Source: an uncultured Lachnospiraceae bacterium
GTDB lineage: Bacteria; Bacillota; Clostridia; Lachnospirales; Lachnospiraceae
NCBI GenBank assembly: GCA_900548905.1
Contig: URMK01000130.1
Location: 1-5,037 of the forward strand
DNA length: 5,037 nucleotides
Reading direction: 5' to 3'
Below, in pieces: positions 1 through 5,037 of the stretch. A model generated the notes under the pieces. It saw only the letters and a program-made list of their open reading frames with translations, ran no database searches and was not told the DNA's origin. The first letter of the stretch is position 1; each line of letters begins with the position of its first letter. The position numbers were made by a program, and so were the translations under genes.

Positions 1-1
1 T

Positions 2-55
2 AAAAACGCCAGTCCTTACGCTGCGTCTTTTGCAGCGTTAGTACTGCTGCGTTTT
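2..55 (-). terminator. Long hairpin with T-run, probable terminator of the spoIIA operon
   Basis: On the minus strand AAAACGC (55-49) pairs with GCGTTTT (9-3), CAGT (46-43) with ACTG (13-10), CT with AG, and ACGCTGC (38-32) with GCAGCGT (24-18) around the loop AAAAGAC. This makes about 20 base pairs with small mismatches, running into TTTTT (6-2) at the window edge. It lies 148 nt after the sigF stop with no gene between. On the plus strand only four T follow the stem, so the minus direction is favoured, although bidirectional action is possible. Confidence 0.7.
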
Positions 56-92
56 CAGCCGAGCGAAAGCGTCCCCTGGAAGGAACACTGCC

Positions 93-168
93 TGTCCGGG
101 GAGGGGCCGGGAGTTTCCATACCGCGTCACGGGGGAGGAACCTTTGCCCGGACACACCCGCTTTTTTT
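93..168 (+). other. GC-rich inverted repeat followed by a plus-strand T-run, role unclear
   Basis: TGTCCGGG (93-100) and CCCGGACA (147-154) are perfect 8-bp complements enclosing 46 GC-rich bases. Seven T follow at 162-168 on the plus strand. No ORF with a ribosome binding site lies here on either strand. It could be the 3' end of a plus-strand transcript coming from outside the window, a small structured RNA, or chance pairing in GC-rich spacer. The 7-nt gap between stem and T-run and the large loop are atypical for a simple terminator. Confidence 0.3.
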
Positions 169-202
169 ATCTGCATCCGGTATATTTTATCTGTTTAACG
201 TA

Positions 203-943
203 TTAACAAACCAGCTGTTCTCTCATGCGCAGCAGGATTTTCTTTTCCAGCCGGCTTACCTGCACCTGGCTGATCCCCATTACCCCCGCCACTTCGGTCT
301 GGGTCTTGTCCTGGAAGTAGCGCATTTCAATCAGCTCTCTTTCCGAATCGGTAAGGCTGTCCAGAAGCTGATCCAAAAGCATGTGATCCAGCAGTTTTTC
401 CTTTTCTTCATCCATACATCCCGACTGGCCGCTGCCTGCCGCCACCTTGTCCAGAAGCTGCACCTCGTTTCCGTCGGACTGGTAAATGGTTTTATAGATA
501 GATTCCACTTCCACATTGGCTTCCATGGCCATGACAATATCTTCTTTGGCAATGCCTGTTTCCCGGGCGATTTCCTCCAGTGTGGCATCCCTCCCGAAAC
601 GATGGGCCAGTTTTTCGGAGGCCTGTTTTATCTTCCATCCGTTTTCCTTCAGGGTCCGGCTCACCTTCACCAGCCCGTCATCCCTCAGGAACCGTTTGAT
701 TTCCCCGCTTATCATAGGAACCGCATAAGTGGAGAAGCGGACATCAAAGGACAGATCGAACTTGTCAATGGCTTTCATCAGGCCGATTGTCCCTATCTGA
801 AATAAATCCTCCATATCGTATCCTCTGCCTGAGAATCGTTTCACGATATGATGAACCAGTCCCAGGTTTTTCTCTATCAGTACTTCCCTTGCCCCGTTAT
901 CTCCGGCCTGCGCCTGTGCAATCAGTACTGATATTTCCTCCAT
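203..943 (-). CDS. sigF: RNA polymerase sporulation sigma factor SigF
   Basis: Sigma-70 family protein of 246 residues (B. subtilis sigma-F is about 255), the first compartment-specific sigma factor, active in the forespore after asymmetric division. Region 2 spans about 20-90 and includes GYDMEDLFQIGTIGLMKAID (41-60), the promoter-melting and -10 recognition part RFSTYAVPMISGEIKRFLRD (69-88), and VKVSR. Region 3 (about 97-150) holds LKENGWKIKQASEKL and TLEEIARETGI. Region 4 (about 190-244) carries the -35-binding helix-turn-helix QTEVAGVMGISQVQVSRLEK. The close paralogue sigma-G is less likely because the gene directly follows spoIIAB and lacks the sigma-G N-terminal extension. The start lies 3 nt after the spoIIAB stop with GAGGAG 6 nt upstream, so translation is probably coupled, keeping inhibitor and target in proportion. 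Confidence 0.98.
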   Translation of the reverse strand: MEEISVLIAQAQAGDNGAREVLIEKNLGLVHHIVKRFSGRGYDMEDLFQIGTIGLMKAIDKFDLSFDVRFSTYAVPMISGEIKRFLRDDGLVKVSRTLKENGWKIKQASEKLAHRFGRDATLEEIARETGIAKEDIVMAMEANVEVESIYKTIYQSDGNEVQLLDKVAAGSGQSGCMDEEKEKLLDHMLLDQLLDSLTDSERELIEMRYFQDKTQTEVAGVMGISQVQVSRLEKKILLRMREQLVC

Positions 944-946
944 GCA

Positions 947-1402
947 CTACTCCTCATCTTCCGTCCAGGAAAGGGTTCCCAGCTTTTTTTCCATTTTGAC
1001 AAGTGTTCCTTCTCCCGGCACGGATTCCACATCCAAATCATCCATAAAAGCTTCCATAAAAGCAAATCCCATACCTGACCGGTCCATGTCCGGCCTGGTG
1101 GTATATAAGGGTTCCATGGCTTTTTCCACATCTTCAATGCCTCTTCCCTTATCTTCCACTTCGATATGTAACACATCCTCCTTCAGGCAGCACCGGATGA
1201 TCACCTTTCCCGGTTCCTGGGCCGCCCAGCCTGCATATCCATGTATGATGGCGTTGGTAACCGCCTCGGAAACGGCAGTTTTCACATCCGCGACCTCCTG
1301 AAGCGTAGGATCCAGCGGTGTGACGAAAGCTGCCACAGCCACTCTGGCAAAGCCCTCATTCTCTGAAACCGCATCAAATTCCAATTTCATTTCGTTGCTC
1401 AT
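947..1402 (-). CDS. spoIIAB: Anti-sigma F factor and serine kinase SpoIIAB
   Basis: GHKL-fold protein kinase of 151 residues. As a dimer it holds sigma-F inactive, and it uses ATP to phosphorylate SpoIIAA. The N box EAVTNAIIHGY (46-56) contains E46 and N50, matching the catalytic base and Mg2+ ligand of the B. subtilis protein at identical numbering. The G1 box is DKGRG (84-88), and the ATP lid with G2 box runs from LYTTRPDMDRSGMGF (99-113). R20, a contact residue for sigma-F and SpoIIAA in the Bacillus protein, is kept in FARV. The start at 1402 (MSNEMKLEF) aligns with the MKNEMHLEF start of B. subtilis and has GGAGG just upstream, so the in-frame ATG at 1435 is rejected. Its stop is 3 nt from the sigF start, and it carries the sigF ribosome binding site in its last codons. 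Confidence 0.97.
   Translation of the reverse strand: MSNEMKLEFDAVSENEGFARVAVAAFVTPLDPTLQEVADVKTAVSEAVTNAIIHGYAGWAAQEPGKVIIRCCLKEDVLHIEVEDKGRGIEDVEKAMEPLYTTRPDMDRSGMGFAFMEAFMDDLDVESVPGEGTLVKMEKKLGTLSWTEDEE
950..955 (-). promoter_or_regulatory. sigF ribosome binding site inside the end of spoIIAB
   Basis: GAGGAG is formed by the last two sense codons of spoIIAB (Glu-Glu), directly before its TAG stop and 6 nt before the sigF ATG at 943. Its position inside the upstream coding region points to coupled translation of inhibitor and sigma factor. Confidence 0.85.
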
Positions 1403-1454
1403 TTTTCCTCCATTCTGCCTGTACGGCAAATGCAAAATGTAATTTTTGTCTTAC

Positions 1455-1781
1455 TTATTCCATGATTTCCACGATTTTTTCCACACCGGAAAGCTGGAGC
1501 ATCCTCCGGATCTGCTTGTCCGGATGAAGCACGTATACTTTTCCTCCAAAGCAGGAAATCAGCTTGTATCTGCCGATCAGGATACCTATGCCTGAGCTGT
1601 CCATAAAATGAGTGTCTTCAAAATCAAACACTACATTTGCCACCTGGGATTCCAGGATAAAATGGTCCGCATTTTTACAGATTTCTTCGGATCGGTGGTG
1701 ATCCACCTCCTCCGGCATTCTGATGCACAGGCAATCCTCAATAACCCTGTAATTATCAAGCACTTTTGATTCTTCTTCCAT
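1455..1781 (-). CDS. spoIIAA: Anti-sigma F factor antagonist SpoIIAA (STAS domain)
   Basis: Single STAS-domain protein of 108 residues (B. subtilis SpoIIAA is about 117). In its unphosphorylated form it binds SpoIIAB and frees sigma-F in the forespore. SpoIIAB phosphorylates it on serine and the membrane phosphatase SpoIIE reverses this. The hallmark FMDSSGIGILIGRYK is at 59-73, and S62 corresponds to the phosphorylated Ser58 of B. subtilis. The LSGVEKIV segment near the C terminus is also typical. The reading frame is open upstream to 1883, but that stretch is terminator hairpin sequence. The ATG at 1781 has an AAGGAG site 6 nt upstream and gives a normal-length protein. It is the first gene of the spoIIAA-spoIIAB-sigF operon, with 52 nt before spoIIAB. 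Confidence 0.96.
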   Translation of the reverse strand: MEEESKVLDNYRVIEDCLCIRMPEEVDHHRSEEICKNADHFILESQVANVVFDFEDTHFMDSSGIGILIGRYKLISCFGGKVYVLHPDKQIRRMLQLSGVEKIVEIME

Positions 1782-1787
1782 CTGTTT

Positions 1788-1793
1788 CTCCTT
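1788..1793 (-). promoter_or_regulatory. AAGGAG ribosome binding site that fixes the spoIIAA start
   Basis: AAGGAG ends 6 nt before the ATG at 1781. It supports this start over the longer in-frame reading from 1883, which would run through the terminator hairpin. Confidence 0.85.
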
Positions 1794-1809
1794 CCTGATT
1801 TTATGAAAT

Positions 1810-1868
1810 AAAAAAGAGACCCCCATGCGGCTTCCCGAAGGAAGCCATTCCCATGGCAGTTCTCTTTT
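1810..1868 (-). terminator. Strong hairpin terminator or attenuator with UUCG tetraloop
   Basis: On the minus strand an outer stem AAAAGAGA (1868-1861) pairs with TCTCTTTT (1819-1812). A middle CCAT/ATGG pairing and an inner perfect 7-bp stem GGCTTCC/GGAAGCC (1846-1840 with 1835-1829) close on the very stable C(UUCG)G loop. The T-run TTTTTTATTT follows at once. It lies 39 nt after the stop of the TPR gene and ends only 28 nt before the spoIIAA start, so it separates the folC transcript from spoIIA or acts in a spoIIA leader. Confidence 0.88.
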
Positions 1869-1906
1869 GTATATGGCTCGCATGTTTTATTTCCGCCGGC
1901 GCCGTG

Positions 1907-3316
1907 TCAGGACTCCAGCTCCTTCAGATAATCCTTCGCCCGGCGTGCCTTTTCCGTATTGGGGAACAGCTCGATTATCTGGTTGTATATCTTAACGGCG
2001 TTCTTGCTGTCGCCTTTTTTCTTATAGGCGTTGCCCAAAATATAGAGCGCATCCCCGTTTGTTTCATCATAGGAAAACGCTTTTTCCAAATCCCGGATGG
2101 CGGTATCATAGTCCCCTGCTTTATAAGCCTTGTTACCGCTGTCCGCATAGGCCTTGCTGATCCCCGGCCCCGCCGTTTCCAAAAGCTTGTCATACAGGTT
2201 CTTGTATGCCTGCGAAATGGTATCGGATTCCATGGCGTCCTTGTCGATGCCTTCCAATGCCAGGGATATCTTTTCCATGTCGTCCGGTGTATCCAGATAG
2301 GTATAGGCTGCATTCAGCAGATCCTCCACTGTCTGGAGCGTTCCGTCGGTTCCCGCATAGACTTCCAGTTCGGAATGCAGATCCGCATTTTGGGCGGTAA
2401 GGGCATCCAGCTGCTTCTGCATATCCGCAAGCTCTGTATTTTTCTTATCCAGCTGTTCCCCCACGCTCCTGCTTTCTTCGTTCAGCTGGGCCTTAAGGCT
2501 CTGCAGCCTTCCTGGGAGAATGAGGGTAAGGGCCACCGCGAGACCGATTACCACACCGCCCAGCAGATACAGCAGACCGGTATAGTTCTTTCCCGGTTCC
2601 TTTACCGCCAGGGGCTGGATGATGGTTTCGTTGCCGCTCTGGTATTTGATGATTTCTTCATTTTTAGGGGTCTTATGGCCGTTTTTCAAGCCGTCATCCA
2701 CATTTAGGGCGGCATTCACTTCCTTCATATAACGATGGGTACGCGTATTTCCGATATCAATCCTGTTACATTTTACCAGTTCGCGTTTGGCCTTCTCCCA
2801 GTCCTCATTATGCATATGCAGAAGGGCAAGGAGCTGATGGGCACGCAGAAACTTGGGATTGACGGAAAGTACCTTGCGCAGCTGTATCAGCGCCAGATCC
2901 AGGCTCCCCTGGCTGCAGTAAACAAGCGCCTGGTTGAATTTCTTGATCGCCTGGTTCAGGCTTTCCAGCTGGCTCGGGCTGTTCTGCACGGACTCAATAT
3001 AGGCATCGGCAATGTTTTTTTCCGGCTTCAGGTTCTTGCTTATCACCCATTCACTCAGGGCATCCACGGTTTCACCCATTTCAAAATAGACAAGCCCCAG
3101 CAGGTTCCTCGCATCAATATTAAATTTATTCAGCTTAAGACACTCCGTCAGGCTGACATGCGCCCCTGACAAATCCCGTACATTTGCTTTCTCCAGGCCA
3201 TCATTATAATAAAAATTGGAAACGCTGATGACTTTTTTGTAATGCACCACATCGGCACCGCAATTCGTACAAAAATCGTGCTCCGTAAGCTCCACACCAC
3301 AATTATAACAATTCAT
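1907..3316 (-). CDS. Membrane-anchored zinc ribbon, TPR and coiled-coil protein
   Basis: 469 residues with a clear modular layout. An N-terminal zinc ribbon has two CxxC pairs (C3/C6 and C16/C19). Helical TPR-like repeats follow at about 36-100 and 125-189, then a polar linker, one hydrophobic helix at about 246-267 (YTGLLYLLGGVVIGLAVALT), a Glu/Gln/Leu-rich coiled coil (about 268-320), and a C-terminal pair of good TPRs (about 386-455; SGNKAYKAGDYDTAIRDLEKAF and GNAYKKKGDSKNAVKIYNQI). With no signal peptide and a cysteine zinc ribbon at the N terminus, the likely topology is N-inside with the coiled coil and last TPRs outside the membrane, suggesting a scaffold that joins partners on both sides. 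The ribosome binding site AGAGGAA lies 7 nt before the ATG and overlaps the preceding stop. The gene ends 39 nt before a strong hairpin terminator and lies just upstream of spoIIAA. No enzymatic motif is seen, and a role in sporulation is not shown by the sequence. Confidence 0.93.
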   Translation of the reverse strand: MNCYNCGVELTEHDFCTNCGADVVHYKKVISVSNFYYNDGLEKANVRDLSGAHVSLTECLKLNKFNIDARNLLGLVYFEMGETVDALSEWVISKNLKPEKNIADAYIESVQNSPSQLESLNQAIKKFNQALVYCSQGSLDLALIQLRKVLSVNPKFLRAHQLLALLHMHNEDWEKAKRELVKCNRIDIGNTRTHRYMKEVNAALNVDDGLKNGHKTPKNEEIIKYQSGNETIIQPLAVKEPGKNYTGLLYLLGGVVIGLAVALTLILPGRLQSLKAQLNEESRSVGEQLDKKNTELADMQKQLDALTAQNADLHSELEVYAGTDGTLQTVEDLLNAAYTYLDTPDDMEKISLALEGIDKDAMESDTISQAYKNLYDKLLETAGPGISKAYADSGNKAYKAGDYDTAIRDLEKAFSYDETNGDALYILGNAYKKKGDSKNAVKIYNQIIELFPNTEKARRAKDYLKELES

Positions 3317-3323
3317 ATCGGCG

Positions 3324-3330
3324 TTCCTCT
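3324..3330 (-). promoter_or_regulatory. Ribosome binding site of the TPR gene overlapping the stop of the small ORF
   Basis: On the minus strand the small ORF ends in TAG, and the sequence TAGAGGAA merges its stop codon with the AGAGGAA Shine-Dalgarno element 7 nt before the TPR start. Ribosomes ending the small ORF would therefore expose or reuse this site, an arrangement typical of translational coupling. Confidence 0.75.
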
Positions 3331-3484
3331 ATTCCTGTCTGTTTTTATCTGCTTTTCTGCTCTTCTCTATCTCTACAAGCAAATCCGTCAGGTCTGTTAA
3401 ATCGTGGTTGTATATGGCTTCCTCCACCTCGTCTACTTCGAGGCTGGGATGAAATTTCTTTAATTCTTCTTCAAAATCTATCAT
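3329..3484 (-). CDS. Small acidic protein of 51 residues, function unknown
   Basis: This short ORF lies between folC and the zinc ribbon/TPR gene. It begins MIDFEEELKKFHPSLEVDEV and ends KADKNRQE. Sixteen Asp/Glu against seven Lys/Arg make it strongly acidic. It has no cysteine, no signal peptide and no membrane segment, and looks mostly helical with a short basic tail. Support for its being real comes from a perfect AGGAGG ribosome binding site 8 nt before the ATG, a position that fills an otherwise empty gap between two co-oriented genes, and a stop codon overlapping the ribosome binding site of the next gene, which suggests translational coupling. I do not recognise a family. By position it could be an accessory partner of the downstream membrane protein, but that is only a guess from context. 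Confidence 0.82.
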   Translation of the reverse strand: MIDFEEELKKFHPSLEVDEVEEAIYNHDLTDLTDLLVEIEKSRKADKNRQE

Positions 3485-3492
3485 ACTGCTGT

Positions 3493-3498
3493 CCTCCT
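3493..3498 (-). promoter_or_regulatory. AGGAGG ribosome binding site of the 51-codon ORF
   Basis: A perfect six-base Shine-Dalgarno sequence lies 8 nt before the ATG at 3484. It is the main evidence that this short ORF is translated. Confidence 0.82.
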
Positions 3499-3520
3499 GT
3501 ACTACGGGCTGTTCACAGTT

Positions 3521-4834
3521 TTAGAGTTTACTCAGGTATGCCTTCAGCTGGCCTGCCAGATACAGGGAACCGGCGGCATACACGATATCAGGCCCTTCCT
3601 TTTCCCGCAGCAGCGCTTCCCACGCTTCCTCCGGGCTGTGATAAAGCCTGGCATGGTTTCTTCCCTTCCAGAGGGAAAGGATCTGCTCCTCCGTCAGGCT
3701 CCGGGCACTGTCAATCCGGGTTACGGCCACATTATCAAACAGGCCGCTTTCCGCGATCTGCCCGGCCATGGCTTCCACCCGTTTATCCGAAACGGCAGAA
3801 AACAAAAGGTGTCTTTTCCCCAGGCATCCGTCCTCCCGGACGCTGTCCAGAAAAGCCCGCACACCGTCTTCATTATGGGCTCCATCGATAAAGACGCCCG
3901 GCAGGACCTCTTCCATCCGGCCTTCCCATCTTGCATGGGACAATCCGGCTTCCACCTGCTGCCTGGTCAAAGGACAGGTACGTCCCAGCACCTCCAGGGC
4001 ACGTATGGCCAGGGCTGCATTTTCCTTTTGGTATACAGCGGCCGTCGGCAGGCTGGCCCTAATATATCCATAATACTCAGAGCGCATGGAAAAATCAACG
4101 GTTTTATTCTTAAATTTAAAGAAAATAACTTGTTTTTCTGACACAGGAATCACTTCCGCCGACAAGCCGCGCGCCTTTTCGACAATGACCCGGTTCACGG
4201 ATTCCTCCTGTTCCCAGAACACCACAGGCACGTCTTTTTTGATGATTCCCGCCTTTTCCCCGGCGATCTCTTCCTTGCTGTTTCCCAGATATTCCGTATG
4301 ATCCAGACCGATGCGGGTAATCACCGTAACACACGGATGGGTTATCACATTGGTGGCGTCCAGCCTTCCGCCCATCCCTGTTTCCAATATAATATAGTCT
4401 GCCCGTTTTTCCTGAAACCATAGCATCGCCATAAAAAACAGCATTTCAAAAAAAGTGGGATGATATGCACCGTTCCCGCTTTTTTCACAAAAGTTTTCCA
4501 CATTTTCCAGGACCTGATTAAACACACGGGCAAAATCCTCTGTGGATATCAACTCTGCGTTCAGACGGAACCGTTCCCGTACGTCCACCAGATGGGGGGA
4601 GGTAAAAAGACCGGTGCGGTAACCGGCTTCCCCCAGTACGGAAGCGATATAAGAACAGACGGATCCTTTTCCATTTGTCCCAGCCACATGGATAAGCCCG
4701 GAGCGCTCCCCGGGCCTTCCCAGATATTCATAAAACCTTCGGGTATCCTCCGGCGTATTTTTCTTCGTAAATTTCGGAATCTGAAGCACATAATCCACAG
4801 CTTCTCCGTAACTGAATTTCTTGTTTTCCTTCAT
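3521..4834 (-). CDS. folC: Folylpolyglutamate synthase / dihydrofolate synthase (Mur ligase family)
   Basis: Cytoplasmic ATP-dependent ligase that adds glutamate to tetrahydrofolate, and in bifunctional members to dihydropteroate, retaining folates in the cell. With the start at 4834 the protein has 437 residues, normal for the family. Visible motifs are the P-loop AGTNGKGS (51-58), TSPHLVDVRERF (78-89), the second family signature ETGMGGRLDATNV (151-163), the DHT motif (178-180), EKAGI (193-197), whose lysine K194 is at the position carbamylated in the family, and DGAHN (318-322) in the C-terminal domain. An upstream ATG at 4948 would add 38 Arg/Pro/Gly-rich residues, but it has no ribosome binding site. 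The ATG at 4834 is preceded by GAGG and AAGG elements and begins directly before the conserved SYGEAVDYVLQIPKF segment. The gene is the first of a probable operon, with 36 nt to the next ORF. Whether it also makes dihydrofolate cannot be told from sequence alone. Confidence 0.95.
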   Translation of the reverse strand: MKENKKFSYGEAVDYVLQIPKFTKKNTPEDTRRFYEYLGRPGERSGLIHVAGTNGKGSVCSYIASVLGEAGYRTGLFTSPHLVDVRERFRLNAELISTEDFARVFNQVLENVENFCEKSGNGAYHPTFFEMLFFMAMLWFQEKRADYIILETGMGGRLDATNVITHPCVTVITRIGLDHTEYLGNSKEEIAGEKAGIIKKDVPVVFWEQEESVNRVIVEKARGLSAEVIPVSEKQVIFFKFKNKTVDFSMRSEYYGYIRASLPTAAVYQKENAALAIRALEVLGRTCPLTRQQVEAGLSHARWEGRMEEVLPGVFIDGAHNEDGVRAFLDSVREDGCLGKRHLLFSAVSDKRVEAMAGQIAESGLFDNVAVTRIDSARSLTEEQILSLWKGRNHARLYHSPEEAWEALLREKEGPDIVYAAGSLYLAGQLKAYLSKL

Positions 4835-5037
4835 GTTCCCTTCGCCTCTGTCCTTCCCTCCCGGCCAGGTTTTCCCTTTCCGGGACAGGCAAGGGGCGGA
4901 AAGCACAGGACGGAAGTCTCCTCCCGTCTGCTGCCTCCGCCCTGTCATATGATAATCTGCCGGTTAAAGCTTTGCCCACAGCCTTTCTGTGCCCTCCGGC
5001 CAGGCCGGGCTGCCAGTCCCTCCGCCGCCGGTCTCTT

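Noticed and set aside
383..805. 140-codon plus-strand open frame inside sigF
   Set aside because: Antisense shadow of a well-conserved sigma factor gene, with no ribosome binding site and a His/Phe-rich translation.
1403..1435. N-terminal extension of SpoIIAB from an ATG at 1435
   Set aside because: Alignment with the known B. subtilis N terminus and the GGAGG site favour the start at 1402.
1782..1883. N-terminal extension of SpoIIAA from an ATG at 1883
   Set aside because: The extension would be encoded by the terminator hairpin, has no ribosome binding site, and would make the protein longer than the family. The ATG at 1781 has a strong AAGGAG site.
1914..1937. Possible sigma-H promoter for spoIIA at the end of the TPR gene, with GAAGGATTA as -35
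   Set aside because: The -35 element fits the consensus, but no GAAT-type -10 lies at the right distance; the nearest match (GAGT) is poor. It is too weak to annotate.
1853..2707. 284-codon open frame on the plus strand
   Set aside because: It is antisense to the TPR gene, and its translation has no recognisable motif and many hydrophobic runs typical of shadow frames. The minus-strand gene fully explains the region.
2735..3169. 144-codon plus-strand open frame inside the TPR gene
   Set aside because: Shadow frame opposite the N-terminal TPR coding region, with no independent support.
3638..4141. 167-codon plus-strand open frame inside folC
   Set aside because: Antisense shadow of folC with no motif or start signal.
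4835..4948. N-terminal extension of FolC from an ATG at 4948
   Set aside because: The 38 extra residues are Arg/Gly/Pro-rich and unlike FolC N termini, and no Shine-Dalgarno sequence precedes this ATG.
4996..5015. GC-rich palindromic hairpin (CCGGCC/GGCCGG) upstream of folC
   Set aside because: No T-run follows on either strand and the pairing is short. It is likely chance in GC-rich sequence.

Overview
The window comes from the chromosome of an endospore-forming Firmicute, most likely a member of the Clostridia of Lachnospiraceae type. This is inferred from the complete spoIIA sigma-F module, from protein sequences that read as clostridial, from strong AGGAGG-type ribosome binding sites and from a moderate base composition. 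No species can be named from the sequence alone. All six supported genes lie on the minus strand, so the map reads from right to left.

Right part (5037 to about 1907): about 200 GC-rich bases with no convincing gene are followed by folC (folylpolyglutamate synthase), a 51-codon acidic ORF, and a 469-residue membrane protein. That protein has an N-terminal zinc ribbon, cytoplasmic-side TPRs, one transmembrane helix, a coiled coil and C-terminal TPRs. Gaps of 36 and 12 nt, and a ribosome binding site that overlaps the stop codon of the small ORF, suggest one transcript. A strong terminator-like hairpin with a C(UUCG)G tetraloop and a T-run (1810-1868) follows.

Left part (1781 to 203): spoIIAA, spoIIAB and sigF in the classical order, encoding the anti-anti-sigma factor, the anti-sigma/kinase and the first forespore sigma factor. 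SpoIIAB binds and inhibits sigma-F and phosphorylates SpoIIAA on a serine. Unphosphorylated SpoIIAA, regenerated by the SpoIIE phosphatase (not in this window), releases sigma-F in the forespore. All key residues are visible. spoIIAB and sigF are 3 nt apart and look translationally coupled. dacF, which precedes spoIIAA in Bacillus subtilis, is absent here, and no spoVA gene begins within the 202 nt after sigF.

Left end (1-202): non-coding. It contains a long hairpin (3-55) suited to ending the spoIIA transcript, and a GC-rich inverted repeat (93-154) followed by a plus-strand T-run, whose role is unclear.

The core content is well known. The parts worth a second look are the uncharacterised small ORF and membrane-spanning zinc ribbon/TPR protein beside the sporulation switch, and the terminator-like hairpin so close to spoIIAA that it leaves no room for an ordinary promoter downstream of it.
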